A stretch of DNA of 44,379 nt from Clostridiales bacterium. GTDB lineage: Bacteria; Bacillota; Clostridia; Christensenellales; JAISNN01. The notes below the pieces were generated by a model. It did no database searches and was not told where the DNA came from. It saw only the letters and a program-made list of their open reading frames with translations. Each line of letters starts with the position of its first letter. Position 1 is the first letter of the stretch. The position numbers and the translations under genes were made by a program. Positions 24,323 to 32,193 of the stretch are shown in pieces. The DNA lies in assembly GCA_031275485.1 (NCBI GenBank), contig JAISOS010000040.1, forward strand, positions 1-44,379. Reading direction: 5' to 3'.

Positions 24323-24709
24323 ATGGATATTTTTAAGGTTGCGGGAGTGGGAGTTATCGGCGCGGTTATCGGCGTTTTTTTAAAGCACGGCAAGCCCGAA
24401 TTCGCGATTTTCGGCGTGATGGCGGCGGGGGTTATGATTTTGATTTTCGCGCTCTACTCGCTGACGGACGTGATCGGCGCGTTCGGCGCGTTAGTCGAAA
24501 AAACGAACATAGACGAACGCCTCTTTTCGGGAATTTTGAAAATCATAGGCATAGGCTATATCACCGAGTATTCCTCCGAGATTTGCAACGATATGAATTG
24601 CGGCTCAATCGCAAGTAAAATACAGCTAGCCGGTAAAATTACCGTTTTTTTAATGGCGGCGCCCGTTATGACCGCGTTTATAGATATAATTTCACGGCTG
24701 GCAATATGA
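24323..24709 (+). CDS. spoIIIAD: Stage III sporulation protein SpoIIIAD
   Basis: This 128-residue membrane protein begins FKVAGVGVIGAVIGVFLK, the helix it shares with SpoIIIAC, and continues with FAIFGVMAAGVMILIFAL and a C-terminal pair of helices, including GIGYITEYSSEICND. Length and order match SpoIIIAD. The ATG at 24323 is chosen over 24290 because the family starts directly with the first helix; the G-run GGGGGGGCGG upstream acts as ribosome site. A family-1 element begins 40 bp after the stop. Confidence 0.92.
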   Translation: MDIFKVAGVGVIGAVIGVFLKHGKPEFAIFGVMAAGVMILIFALYSLTDVIGAFGALVEKTNIDERLFSGILKIIGIGYITEYSSEICNDMNCGSIASKIQLAGKITVFLMAAPVMTAFIDIISRLAI

Positions 24710-24750
24710 GCGCGCGGGAGGGGAGGGGATTTTAGATTTTTTAAGTCGCG

Positions 24751-24814
24751 GGAAGAGAGGGGGGCTTTCATGAAAAAAAGGTTTTTCCCCGCGTCCCTTT
24801 CTGAAAAACTTTAA
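24751..24814 (-). repeat. Family-1 element after spoIIIAD
   Basis: GGGGGGCTTTCATGAAAAAAA and GGTTTTTCCCCGCG are a decayed hairpin; CGTCCCTTTCTGAAAAACTTT is a clear reverse flank. Paired with the copy at 25030. Confidence 0.75.
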
Positions 24815-24851
24815 TATTTAGATATTAATGCAGCCGTTAACGGAATATAAT

Positions 24852-25000
24852 TTCGCGGGCTAAACGCTGCCTTTTTCACTGCAAGCGGTAAAAGGAACCG
24901 TTTTTTCATATTGTCCGAATAGAAAAAAAGAATCTTTACAACCGCTTACGGCAAAAAAATTAAACGCTTATCTTTGCCCGATACCGATTTATAACGCTAT
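24852..25000 (-). repeat. Family-2 element, copy C
   Basis: In reverse orientation it aligns to copy A through AGATAAGCGTTTAATTTTTT, CCGTAAGCGGT, the centre CTATTCGGACAATATG and flanking AAAAAACGGTT. It sits between the two family-1 copies at 24751 and 25030. Confidence 0.65.
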
Positions 25001-25029
25001 AGTTTGAATAGATCCGTTAAAACGCGCAT

Positions 25030-25090
25030 TGAAGTTTTTTGGAAAGGGGCGCGGGGGAAGTCTTTTGTTCACAAAAGGTTTCCCCCGCGA
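25030..25090 (+). repeat. Family-1 element upstream of spoIIIAE
   Basis: A nearly consensus copy: GAAGTTTTTTGGAAAGGGGC, then GCGGGGGAAGTCTTTTG, TTCA, CAAAAGGTTTCCCCCGC. It ends about 33 bp before spoIIIAE, and its sequence is open in the spoIIIAE frame. Confidence 0.9.
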
Positions 25091-25121
25091 AAACTTTAAC
25101 AAAAAAAGTTTAGGTGATTGC

Positions 25122-26318
25122 ATGAATAAAAAACGCGGCGTAATTTTATTCCTTATTTTTCTCGCGGTTTTTACGTTCTTTACGTTTTCCGCAGTGCATG
25201 CCGCCGATTCGGATTCCGAAAAGAGCGCGGAGGAAATACGCGGGGAATTGGAAAAAAACGTGGGAAAACAGCTTGACGGCTTGGATCTTAGCGAATTGGA
25301 GGACTTTGTCAATTCTATTGACGGCGAGGGCGTCATAAGCGGCGGCGTTAAGGAATACATAAAAAAAATAATCGGCGGCGATTTGAGCGTCGGACCGGAG
25401 CCGTTTTTTGAAATCGCGGCGGATTTGGCGTTGCGCGATTTGGCCGCGATCGTGCCGATGATAGCCGCCGTAATCATAATCTGTCTGTTAAACGGATTCG
25501 TGTCGGGTATAACCTCGAATTTCCTGAAAAAGTCTACGCGCGAGACCGTGTTTTTTGTCTGCTACGCGCTGATAATCGTGATTTTATTGACGCGGGTCGT
25601 GAAATACGTCGAGTCCGTGGAAACGTTGCTGAACGATCTTTCGCGGCTTATGAATATAGTCTTTCCCGTGCTAATGACGCTTATGAGCGCGCTGGGCGGT
25701 AGCGTGGGAGCGGCGGCGTATCAGCCGCTTATGGCGGCGCTAGCCGTCGGCATAATATCGATAATCGACGCCGTGATAATGCCTTGCTTTATGGCGACTA
25801 TCATATTCTCGGTAGTCGGCAATATTTCGGAGACCGTGAAATTGGAGAGCTTCGGGAGCTTTTTTAAGAGCGCGGCGAATTGGTTGCTCGGGAGCGTTTT
25901 CGCGCTGTTTACGTTGTTCGTGACGGTCAAAGGCATAACGGGCGCGGCGATAGATTCGGTAACGGTTAACGCGGTCAAATTTGCCGTGTCGGGATACGTG
26001 CCCATACTCGGCGGTTATCTTTCGGACGGCTTCGATTTGATGTTGGGCAGTCTTGTGCTGATAAAGAACGCGGTGGGGCTTACGGGCGTGATCGTCATGC
26101 TCTCGACGGTACTCGCGCCTATCGTCAAAATAGCCGTATTCGCGCTCGCGCTGAAACTTACGGCGGCGATCGCCGAGCCTATCGCCGACAAGCGCGTTTC
26201 GCGTATGCTCTCGGGGCTGGCGTCGAATATGCGGTTGCTCGTCGCGGCGGTGGCGGGCACGGGCTTTATGTTTTTTCTGACGGTTATGCTGGTGATTATG
26301 ACTGCGAATATATTTTGA
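25122..26318 (+). CDS. spoIIIAE: Stage III sporulation protein SpoIIIAE
   Basis: This 398-residue polytopic membrane protein is the largest membrane subunit of the SpoIIIA complex. It begins with a signal peptide (GVILFLIFLAVFTFFTF, then SAVHAAD), an acidic extracellular stretch with SELEDFVNSI, and about seven or eight helices, including AAVIIICLLNGFVSG and the conserved VPILGGYLSDGFDLMLGS region. The ATG at 25122 is supported by the signal peptide starting there; an upstream in-frame extension to 25029 only translates the palindromic element. Length is usual for the family. spoIIIAF follows after 246 bp. Confidence 0.94.
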   Translation: MNKKRGVILFLIFLAVFTFFTFSAVHAADSDSEKSAEEIRGELEKNVGKQLDGLDLSELEDFVNSIDGEGVISGGVKEYIKKIIGGDLSVGPEPFFEIAADLALRDLAAIVPMIAAVIIICLLNGFVSGITSNFLKKSTRETVFFVCYALIIVILLTRVVKYVESVETLLNDLSRLMNIVFPVLMTLMSALGGSVGAAAYQPLMAALAVGIISIIDAVIMPCFMATIIFSVVGNISETVKLESFGSFFKSAANWLLGSVFALFTLFVTVKGITGAAIDSVTVNAVKFAVSGYVPILGGYLSDGFDLMLGSLVLIKNAVGLTGVIVMLSTVLAPIVKIAVFALALKLTAAIAEPIADKRVSRMLSGLASNMRLLVAAVAGTGFMFFLTVMLVIMTANIF

Positions 26319-26343
26319 TTATTTCGACGCGCCTCGTAATATT

Positions 26344-26527
26344 ACCGAAGTTTTTTGAAAGGGAATACGGGGGCAAAACTTTTATTCAAAAAGATTTGCC
26401 CGCAACATAAGTTAAAAAGAAGGCGGCGGCGTTTCTCCGAAGGCCGGCGGACGCGCCTCTTTTGTTCGCGGCGGGAGGAATACGGTTCGCCGGAAGTTTT
26501 TGAAAAAAGGCTTTTCCCCCGCGTAAG
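26344..26527 (+). repeat. Family-1 element with expanded second half, upstream of spoIIIAF
   Basis: GAAGTTTTTTGAAAGGG opens the element; GGGCAAAACTTTT and AAAAAGATTTGCCC form a first hairpin (26370-26402). After about 85 GCG-rich bases CGGAAGTTTTTGAAAAAAGG and CTTTTCCCCCGCG repeat flank and arm, so it looks like two copies partly merged. Confidence 0.6.
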
Positions 26528-26564
26528 CCAAAATAAATAAGTTGAAACAAAAAGGAGCGGGTAT

Positions 26565-27050
26565 ATGATCGCTTGGATAATTTCCGTCGCGGGAGTCTCG
26601 GTTTTAACCGTGCTTCTCGATATAATTCTTCCCGAAGGACAGATGAATAAATACGTAAAGGGTGTGCTTTCGGTCGTCGTCACCGTAGTGATAATTTCAC
26701 CCGCCGCCGGGCTTTTAAAGGACGGTTTGGATTTTGAAAGGCTGTTCGGCTTTGCGCGGAACGTTTACGCCGTAGATCAAAATTACGTGTACGCCGTCTA
26801 TGCGGACGCTTACGGCGCGGAGGAGGCGCGCATGAAAAGCCTCCTTAGCGGCGCCGGCATAAAAATCGAGAGTGCGGACATAGTTTTCGATCCCGCGAAT
26901 AAAAGAAAAATTTTGTATGTCAATATTTTTTTAAGACAATCCGTCATTGACGGAGATTCCGCGCATATAAATATTAGCGACGGAATCAAGAAATTGATTT
27001 CGGAGAAATACGCGTTAAATAGGAATGACGTCAGAGTTCTGATAATTTAA
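26565..27050 (+). CDS. spoIIIAF: Stage III sporulation protein SpoIIIAF
   Basis: This 161-residue protein has two N-terminal membrane helices (IAWIISVAGVSVLTVLLDII and GVLSVVVTVVIISPAAGLL) around the conserved LPEGQMNKYVKG loop, followed by a soluble domain with a ring-building-like pattern ending in YALNRNDVRVLI. This is the SpoIIIAF architecture; the soluble domain lies in the intermembrane space and may help form the channel. AAAAAGGAGCGGGTAT precedes the ATG. spoIIIAG follows after 89 bp, the shortest spacing in the cluster. Confidence 0.92.
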   Translation: MIAWIISVAGVSVLTVLLDIILPEGQMNKYVKGVLSVVVTVVIISPAAGLLKDGLDFERLFGFARNVYAVDQNYVYAVYADAYGAEEARMKSLLSGAGIKIESADIVFDPANKRKILYVNIFLRQSVIDGDSAHINISDGIKKLISEKYALNRNDVRVLII

Positions 27051-27139
27051 AGGCGGTTTGACGGTAAAGGATAATTCGGTAACGTCTGATAGAGCAAACG
27101 CGGTAAACGTCATAATATTATTCGATCGGCGGTTTTAGT

Positions 27140-27745
27140 ATGGTCAATCAGCTTGTGGGAAAAAAAGAGGGAGAATCCGCCGCGGCAAATCCGTCCGCGG
27201 TTTCGATCGGATTGCGCGAGGCTTTTAATAAAATTAAGTCGCTCAAATACTTCAAAATTATAGCGGCTTCGGTTTTGCTCGCCGCCGCGATTTTGATTTT
27301 CGCCGCCGTCTATCAGGGCTACGGCGGAAAAACGGTTGCGGCTACGGCGGCGGATCCGTTGAGGGATTTGGAAACGAGATTGGCGTCTATCCTGTCGGAC
27401 ATAGAGGGCGCGGGAAAAGTGAACGTCATGATAATGTATGACGGAGGAATGGAAATCGTTACGGCGGAGTCCAAAAGCATCACGACAAACAAAACTACCG
27501 ACACGAGCGGCGGCGCGGACAGAATAACCGAAAGCGCCACGGAGACGGGCACGCCGATTATAATCAACGAAGGCGGCGTTTCCAAGCCGATTATACTGAA
27601 AGAGGTGATGCCCGAGATTTTGGGCGTTATGATCGTGGCGGAGGGCGCGGGCAGCGTAACCGTCCGAACCGAGCTTGTCAAAGCCGCGTCGAAAATTCTG
27701 AACGTTAATCCCTCGTTGATCGAGATATTCACGATGAAAAAATAA
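27140..27745 (+). CDS. spoIIIAG: Stage III sporulation protein SpoIIIAG
   Basis: This 201-residue protein has a single membrane segment (about residues 40-58) and a large soluble domain. The segment LETRLASILSDIEGAGKVNV and the C-terminal PEILGVMIVAEGAGSVTVR are conserved ring-building-motif parts, and a variable loop rich in Thr and Ser (SITTNKTTDTSGGADR) lies between, as in SpoIIIAG where an inserted beta-structure forms a large ring between mother cell and forespore. The ribosome site is weak (GGCGGTTTTAGT). No cysteine or enzyme motif is present. Confidence 0.93.
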   Translation: MVNQLVGKKEGESAAANPSAVSIGLREAFNKIKSLKYFKIIAASVLLAAAILIFAAVYQGYGGKTVAATAADPLRDLETRLASILSDIEGAGKVNVMIMYDGGMEIVTAESKSITTNKTTDTSGGADRITESATETGTPIIINEGGVSKPIILKEVMPEILGVMIVAEGAGSVTVRTELVKAASKILNVNPSLIEIFTMKK

Positions 27746-28004
27746 AAAACGCCGGACCTTAGCGCGGCGGAGATATTCGCGGCGCGGGAACGGAAAGCTC
27801 GGGTAATTCCGTAATTTAGATATTTAAAAAATCGAACGGGGAGACGCGGCGCGGAAATAGAAAAAAGAAAAATTTCAAGTCGGATATTCGCGGCTCGGGA
27901 TAAAAATAAAGCGGAAATAAAAACGTCGAGCCTTTCGTGAGCGCGGTACCCAAAATTCAAAAAACAATAAATAAAAAAATAAAAGGAGTTATAAAAAGAT
28001 AATT

Positions 28005-28484
28005 ATGGCAGCCAATAAGAAAAAAATCATTATTTTGTGCACAATGGTGGTATTGCTGATAGCGTCCGGCTATCTCAACTACGTTTTGACCCAAAAATCG
28101 CCCGCGGATACGGGCGGCGCCGAAACGGCGGTTTCGTCGTACTTCGCGGCGGCGAAAGCCGAACGCCAAACCACAAGAAATCAGGAGATTGTTTATTACG
28201 ACGCCATAATAGCCTCGTCGTCGTCCTCCGCGACCGAAAAAGAAGCCGCGACAACCGCGAAAATGAAAATACTCGCCTTTATGGAGAACGAGAACGGCAT
28301 CGAAACCTTTCTTTTCGGAAAGGGCTACGCCGCGTCGATAGCGTCTTGCAGCGACGGCGGTATATACGTTACCGTCGCCGACAACGACCTCTCCGCCGTT
28401 AAAGTCGCGGAAATCAAGAACTTCATAATCGAGCATACCGATTATGTGCTGGGGCAAATCAACATAAGGTCTTATCCCGTATAA
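28005..28484 (+). CDS. spoIIIAH: Stage III sporulation protein SpoIIIAH
   Basis: This 159-residue protein has an N-terminal membrane helix (IIILCTMVVLLIASGYLNYV) and a soluble YscJ/FliF-like domain that in Bacillus subtilis binds forespore SpoIIQ across the intermembrane space. The end, KNFIIEHTDYVLGQINIR, is the conserved helix and strand of the ring-building motif. Length is shorter than the Bacillus protein (218 residues) because the linker after the helix is short. The ribosome site AAAGGAGTT is 16 nt from the ATG at 28005, longer than usual, and no closer start is available. Confidence 0.92.
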   Translation: MAANKKKIIILCTMVVLLIASGYLNYVLTQKSPADTGGAETAVSSYFAAAKAERQTTRNQEIVYYDAIIASSSSSATEKEAATTAKMKILAFMENENGIETFLFGKGYAASIASCSDGGIYVTVADNDLSAVKVAEIKNFIIEHTDYVLGQINIRSYPV

Positions 28485-28523
28485 CGTCTTATTGGGAATG
28501 GGGGCGGATGCGCGTTGAAAACG

Positions 28524-28592
28524 TGACGGGGGCGAAATCTTTTGAGAACGAAGGGTTTCGCCCCCGCGCCTTTTCAAAAAAACTTGGACGAT
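28524..28592 (-). repeat. Family-1 element after spoIIIAH
   Basis: CGGGGGCGAAATCTTTTG and AAGGGTTTCGCCCCCGCG form the stem, followed by CCTTTTCAAAAAAACTTGG. Starts 40 bp after spoIIIAH; faces an opposite copy at 28816. Confidence 0.82.
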
Positions 28593-28815
28593 TGTTTTCT
28601 AATACGCCGCGCGGCGAAAAATAAATTTCAGCTTCATTTTGATAGATTTATTTTTCAAAAAGCGTTATAATTAAAGCCGTAATCGGGACGGCGTCTAAGA
28701 AACGGCTTTATTCGGAAAATAAGAAATAAAAAGCGGGGCGTTCGCGCTCCGTATCGCTTTACGGACTCCGCGCCGAAAAGAGGGTAAAATTTGACGGAAA
28801 TATTAAATCGTTAAA
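28593..28815. other. Spacer between paired family-1 elements
   Basis: About 220 bp, mixed AT-rich and GCG-rich, no gene recognised. TTTGATAGATTTATTTTTC and TATAATT at about 28668 give a weak promoter-like pattern that I do not call. Confidence 0.3.
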
Positions 28816-28925
28816 TCTTTAAAGTTTTTCGTAAAGGCGCGCGCGGGGGGCTTTTGTTTGCTCGCAAAAGGTTCCAAAAGGTTCGGCGCGGAGTAAATCT
28901 TAACGCGAAAGGGTTTTCCCCGCGC
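28816..28925 (+). repeat. Decayed family-1 element upstream of yqzL
   Basis: AAAGTTTTTCGTAAAGGCGC begins it; GGGGGGCTTTTG and CAAAAGGTTCC follow, then a second AAAAGGTTC and finally AAAGGGTTTTCCCCGCG. It looks like an internally repeated, longer copy. Confidence 0.6.
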
Positions 28926-29081
28926 AAGTTTTTAAAAGAATACGCGAATATTTTTCGGTTTCCGGCACATTCTATTAGTGAACCGATAACGGCGCGATTG
29001 TTTTTGGGAACGCCTTTTAAGGACGGACCTAAAAGTAAAAGGGTCTTTGAAGGTTCGTCTAATAAAGGCGGGCAGTTTTTT

Positions 29082-29204
29082 ATGGGAAACGAAAAAAAGC
29101 TTTGGGACATTTTTGCGGCGACGGGAAATCCGTGCGTGTACAGGCTCTATAAGGCGGTGAATAACGCCGGAATGCCGACGCGTAGAAGATTAAAAGAAAA
29201 GTAA
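29082..29204 (+). CDS. yqzL: YqzL-like small protein
   Basis: This 40-residue protein (MGNEKKLWDIFAATGNPCVY at its start, then RLYKAV) matches the YqzL family pattern of a tryptophan-containing helix, a TG turn and a YL-YK helix. In Bacillus subtilis yqzL lies directly before recO; here recO is the next gene downstream, which supports the call. No function is established. The frame is open upstream to 28854 through the palindromic element and neighbouring sequence, but only the last 40 codons resemble the family, so ATG 29082 is chosen. Its C-terminus is basic and longer than in Bacillus. Confidence 0.75.
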   Translation: MGNEKKLWDIFAATGNPCVYRLYKAVNNAGMPTRRRLKEK

Positions 29205-29209
29205 AACGG

Positions 29210-29275
29210 GTTTTTTACCGCCCTTACCCCGCGCGACGGCGCGGAGCCGCGGCGGGGTAAGGAAAAAGGCGGTCT
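29210..29275 (+). terminator. GC-rich hairpin after yqzL
   Basis: CCTTACCCCGC (29222-29232) and GCGGGGTAAGG (29252-29262) pair exactly around a GCG-rich loop, and outer ACCGCC and GGCGGT can extend the stem. The U-tract is missing on the plus strand; on the minus strand TTTTTT-like bases are interrupted, so terminator function is uncertain. Confidence 0.45.
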
Positions 29276-29705
29276 AACGTATGTGCCGACGCGTAAAAAA
29301 AGCGGGCAACCGCCGCGCGATTCAGTTCGCGGCGATCGCCAGAGAAAAAATTAAACGTATTTTTACCGCCCGTATCGCGGCATTGCGCCGCTATGCGATA
29401 AGGAAAAGGCGGTTCCGTCGAACGCGGACCGTTAAAAACGGCGAGGCGCGAAAACGCGGAGCGGGGATTAAGCCCGTTCGCGGCGACAGGCTTAACAGCG
29501 GCGGCGCCGACGCCTTTCGTTTCGGCGGTTCGGCGGTTTGAGATAGATGACGGTCGGCGGCAAACGGAAAAAAGATATTGCGCCGGAGCGGTCCCAAACG
29601 GAAAAACCTTGCGGAAATTACGGCGGTAACGGCCGCTCGTGAAATTTACGGCGGCGACGGCCGCCGCTCTAAAATTCGCATGGAATAAAAATACGGAGAA
29701 TTATA
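29276..29705. other. Spacer between yqzL and recO
   Basis: About 430 bp, GCG-rich. An open frame at 29281-29541 encodes an arginine-rich product typical of chance frames in such sequence, so it is not called. Two near-identical segments, ACGGCGGTAACGGCCG and ACGGCGGCGACGGCCG, lie at about 29620 and 29649. Confidence 0.4.
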
Positions 29706-30506
29706 ATGGACGGAATTAAACTGAACGCGCTTTGCGTAAGGGCTGTCGATTATAAGGACAACAAGACGCTGCTCACCTTGTGCACGGCGGAGAAGGGTAA
29801 AATCAACGCTTCGATAAGAGGAGTCAAATCCGAAAAGTCAAAGCTGAGATTCGCCGCTTCTCTTTTGTGCTTCGGCGAATATATTCTGAACGAAAAAAAC
29901 GGCTATTATACCGTCGTAAATTGCACTCCGATAGACGGTTTTTACGAGGTAAGGAAGGACGTCGAGAGGCTTTACGCCGCGCTCGCCGCGATTGAAATTC
30001 TAGACAAAATTACGGAGGAAAATTCGGACGTTTCCGGGCTTTTGTTTTCCTGCTTAAACGCCTTGAAGGAAATCGCTTACGGAACGCCGCCGCTCCGCGC
30101 GCTTTTGGAATATACGCTGAAAACCGCCGCCGAATGCGGCTACGCCCTCAATTTGAAAATTTGTCCGAACTGCGGCGCGCCCGTCTCGCGCGAATATTTC
30201 GACGCGGAAAACGGCGGCGGAACATGCGCGGGATGCCGATCGCGGAACGCCGCGCCTATCTCGCGCGGGGCTTACGGATTGTTATACCGTATCGTATACG
30301 GCGTGAACGGAGAAGATAGCGGCGAAAATTTAAGCGGCGGGAATATTAACGGCTTAAAGGATAAAAGCGACGATGAAACGAAAAAGAATCAAGCGGATGC
30401 GGAGGAAAAATATACGCGGGAGGGGCTTAAATTAATGCATAAATATTTTTCCGTCTGCGCCGACGCGAGAATCAATGCGCTCGGTCAGCTTTTGACTCTG
30501 TATTGA
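29706..30506 (+). CDS. recO: DNA repair protein RecO with internal insert
   Basis: This 266-residue protein mediates RecA loading and strand annealing in RecFOR repair. The N-terminal OB fold covers LNALCVRAVDYKDNKTLLTL to about residue 80. A zinc-binding motif with CPNCG near residues 155-159 and CAGC near 175-178 follows, and the C-terminal helix ends with RINALGQLL. Between YGVNGEDS and GLKLMHKYF (about residues 200-238) lies a hydrophilic insert rich in Asp, Glu, Lys, Gly and Asn that ordinary RecO proteins lack. ACGGAGAATTATA precedes the ATG. It converges with murG. Confidence 0.92.
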   Translation: MDGIKLNALCVRAVDYKDNKTLLTLCTAEKGKINASIRGVKSEKSKLRFAASLLCFGEYILNEKNGYYTVVNCTPIDGFYEVRKDVERLYAALAAIEILDKITEENSDVSGLLFSCLNALKEIAYGTPPLRALLEYTLKTAAECGYALNLKICPNCGAPVSREYFDAENGGGTCAGCRSRNAAPISRGAYGLLYRIVYGVNGEDSGENLSGGNINGLKDKSDDETKKNQADAEEKYTREGLKLMHKYFSVCADARINALGQLLTLY

Positions 30507-30633
30507 CGCGTAATTTTACCGTAAATCCGACGCGGGGTCAGCCGTAATTCCAACCGTTATTTTATTGCGGACTTACGGCGCGGAGGCACAATTTTACCGT
30601 AGGGTTACGCTGAAGTTCACGAATTTTTAATTA

Positions 30634-30694
30634 TCAAAGTTTTTCGGCAAGGGGCGCGGGGAAAACCTTTTGTTCACAAAAGGTTTTCCCCGCA
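30634..30694 (+). repeat. Family-1 element between recO and murG
   Basis: CAAAGTTTTTCGGCAAGGGG flank, then perfect 17-bp arms 30656-30672 and 30677-30693 with a TTCA loop. It lies 34 bp from the murG stop codon with the hairpin on the murG side. Confidence 0.9.
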
Positions 30695-30728
30695 TAATTT
30701 TTAAGAAGAAAAAAAGAAAAAATAAAAA

Positions 30729-31844
30729 TCATACCTCCCGTTTATCCGCGATTCGGTATAAGAGCGAGGCGATTTTTTTGTTCGGATTTTCAAAGGCGGC
30801 GATCGGTTTCGGTTCGGGACGGGCGAGTAGCTCGGCGGCGTATCGGGGAAGGGTTTTTTCGTTCATATTTTCCTGCGGGAGAACCGCCGCGCCGTATTTT
30901 TTTGAGTAATATTCGGCGTTCAGGATTTGATCGCCCCGCGAGACGGTTTTTGGCAGGGGAATGAAAAGCGTTTTTTTGTTCAGCGCGAACAATTCCGCCG
31001 CCGTCGCCGCGCCCGCCCGCGAAATAACCGCGTCCGCCGCCGCGAAAAACAGTCCGATTTCGTCTACATAGCCGAATTGCCGGTAGTTCGCGCCGGTTAT
31101 GCCGGGGTTGCCGGTTTTTCCCGTCAGATGCAGAACATAGGCGAGGGAGGCGAGTGCGCCGAGACATTTGTAAACGCATTCGTTTATACTTTGCGCGCCC
31201 GAACTCCCGCCCGTAATAAGCAGCGCGCGCATGCCGTCCGGGATTCCGAGAGCGCGGCGGGCCGCTCCCTTTTCGTAACGGAAAAGCTCCTCTCTGACGG
31301 GCGCGCCCGTATGGATATATTTGCGGTTCGCGGCGTATTTTTCATTCTCGAAGCTCAAAAAAATCCGTTTGCAGAAGGGCGCGCAGAGTTTGTTCGCTGC
31401 GCCGAGCGTCATGTCCGATTCGTGAGCCACTACGGGAATCCTTAAGGCGCCCGCGGCAAGCGCGGACGGCAAGGCCGCGTAGCCGCCCTTCGAATACAAA
31501 ACGTCGGGCCGCAATTCCTTTAAAATCCGCGCGGCTTCCGCGACGGCGCGGGGCAATACGACCGGGATTTTGAGATTTTTCAAGGGTTTTGCCCTGTCGA
31601 ATTTGACCGCCGCCGTCGGATAAAACGGAACGCCGTACTTTTTGGCGAACGATTTTTCAAGCCCGCCGCTTTTTTCGTAAAAGCCGTCTCCCACGCTTTC
31701 GCTTTCGTCTCCCGTCTCCTTTCCGCTTTTGATCCCGCCGCCGATATAGTAGATTTTACCGAATAGTTTTCTTAATTCCGGGAGGAGAGAAATATTCGGC
31801 GTGATATGTCCGGCGGTTCCCCCGCCCGTCAATACTATCGTCAT
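30729..31844 (-). CDS. murG: UDP-N-acetylglucosamine transferase MurG
   Basis: This 371-residue glycosyltransferase adds GlcNAc to lipid I to make lipid II at the inner face of the membrane. It has the glycine-rich loop VLTGGGTAGHITPN at the very start, ARILKELRPDVLYSKGGYAA, a second glycine-rich segment LLITGGSSGAQSINE and the C-terminal UDP-GlcNAc site VISRAGAATAAELFAL followed by KTLFIPLP. The GT28 fold is clear. The ATG at 31844 is preceded by GAAAGGAGTATCTTTC, and upstream in-frame codons translate a palindromic element. It is the only peptidoglycan gene here and is not with murD, ftsW or murC. Confidence 0.93.
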   Translation of the reverse strand: MTIVLTGGGTAGHITPNISLLPELRKLFGKIYYIGGGIKSGKETGDESESVGDGFYEKSGGLEKSFAKKYGVPFYPTAAVKFDRAKPLKNLKIPVVLPRAVAEAARILKELRPDVLYSKGGYAALPSALAAGALRIPVVAHESDMTLGAANKLCAPFCKRIFLSFENEKYAANRKYIHTGAPVREELFRYEKGAARRALGIPDGMRALLITGGSSGAQSINECVYKCLGALASLAYVLHLTGKTGNPGITGANYRQFGYVDEIGLFFAAADAVISRAGAATAAELFALNKKTLFIPLPKTVSRGDQILNAEYYSKKYGAAVLPQENMNEKTLPRYAAELLARPEPKPIAAFENPNKKIASLLYRIADKREV

Positions 31845-31884
31845 GAAAGATACTCCTTTCGGAGATTTTTTGAAAACGGGATTT

Positions 31885-31950
31885 ATGCGGGGAAAACCTT
31901 TTCTTGGGAAAAAAGGTTTTCCCCGCGCGCCCTTCCAAAAGACCCCTGTC
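31885..31950 (-). repeat. Family-1 element in the murG leader
   Basis: Arms 31887-31902 and 31911-31926 pair exactly (GCGGGGAAAACCTTTT type) with an 8-nt loop; the flank CGCCCTTCCAAAAGACCCC lies further from murG. In murG direction the order is flank, hairpin, ribosome site. Confidence 0.87.
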
Positions 31951-32069
31951 ATTTTTTATACTCAAATTGCGCGGCTGACGTAAAAAGCGTTGTTTGCCGT
32001 CGTAATCCGCGTCATAGATAGACGTTAAGCGCCGCCGCCGGAAAGTATACCTGCCCGGCAAAAATTTTT
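31951..32069. other. Spacer start between divergent murG and pgk
   Basis: No gene recognised. The full murG-pgk spacer is about 880 bp, the longest in the window, and holds three repeat elements. Confidence 0.35.
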
Positions 32070-32193
32070 GTTTACGGAATTTTGAACGGCTTTAAAAGCT
32101 AAAAACCGTAGGAAAAGCGAACCTTGCGGCGTCGCCGCGCGGGGAACGTTTTCGATTGCTTTAAATCCTAAAAGCCGTCAAAATTCCGTAAAC
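32070..32193. repeat. Family-3 long inverted repeat
   Basis: GTTTACGGAATTTTGA(A)CGGC with following TTTTA at 32070-32094 pairs with 32169-32193, exact apart from one extra base. The interior also pairs (GAAAAGCGAACCTTGCGGCG with GCCGCGCGGGGAACGTTTTC, imperfect), so the whole 124 bp can form one long hairpin. No second copy was noticed in the window. Confidence 0.65.

Noticed and set aside
29281-29541. Arginine-rich ORF between yqzL and recO
   Set aside because: Composition is typical of chance frames in GCG-rich DNA, with no motif or conserved start.
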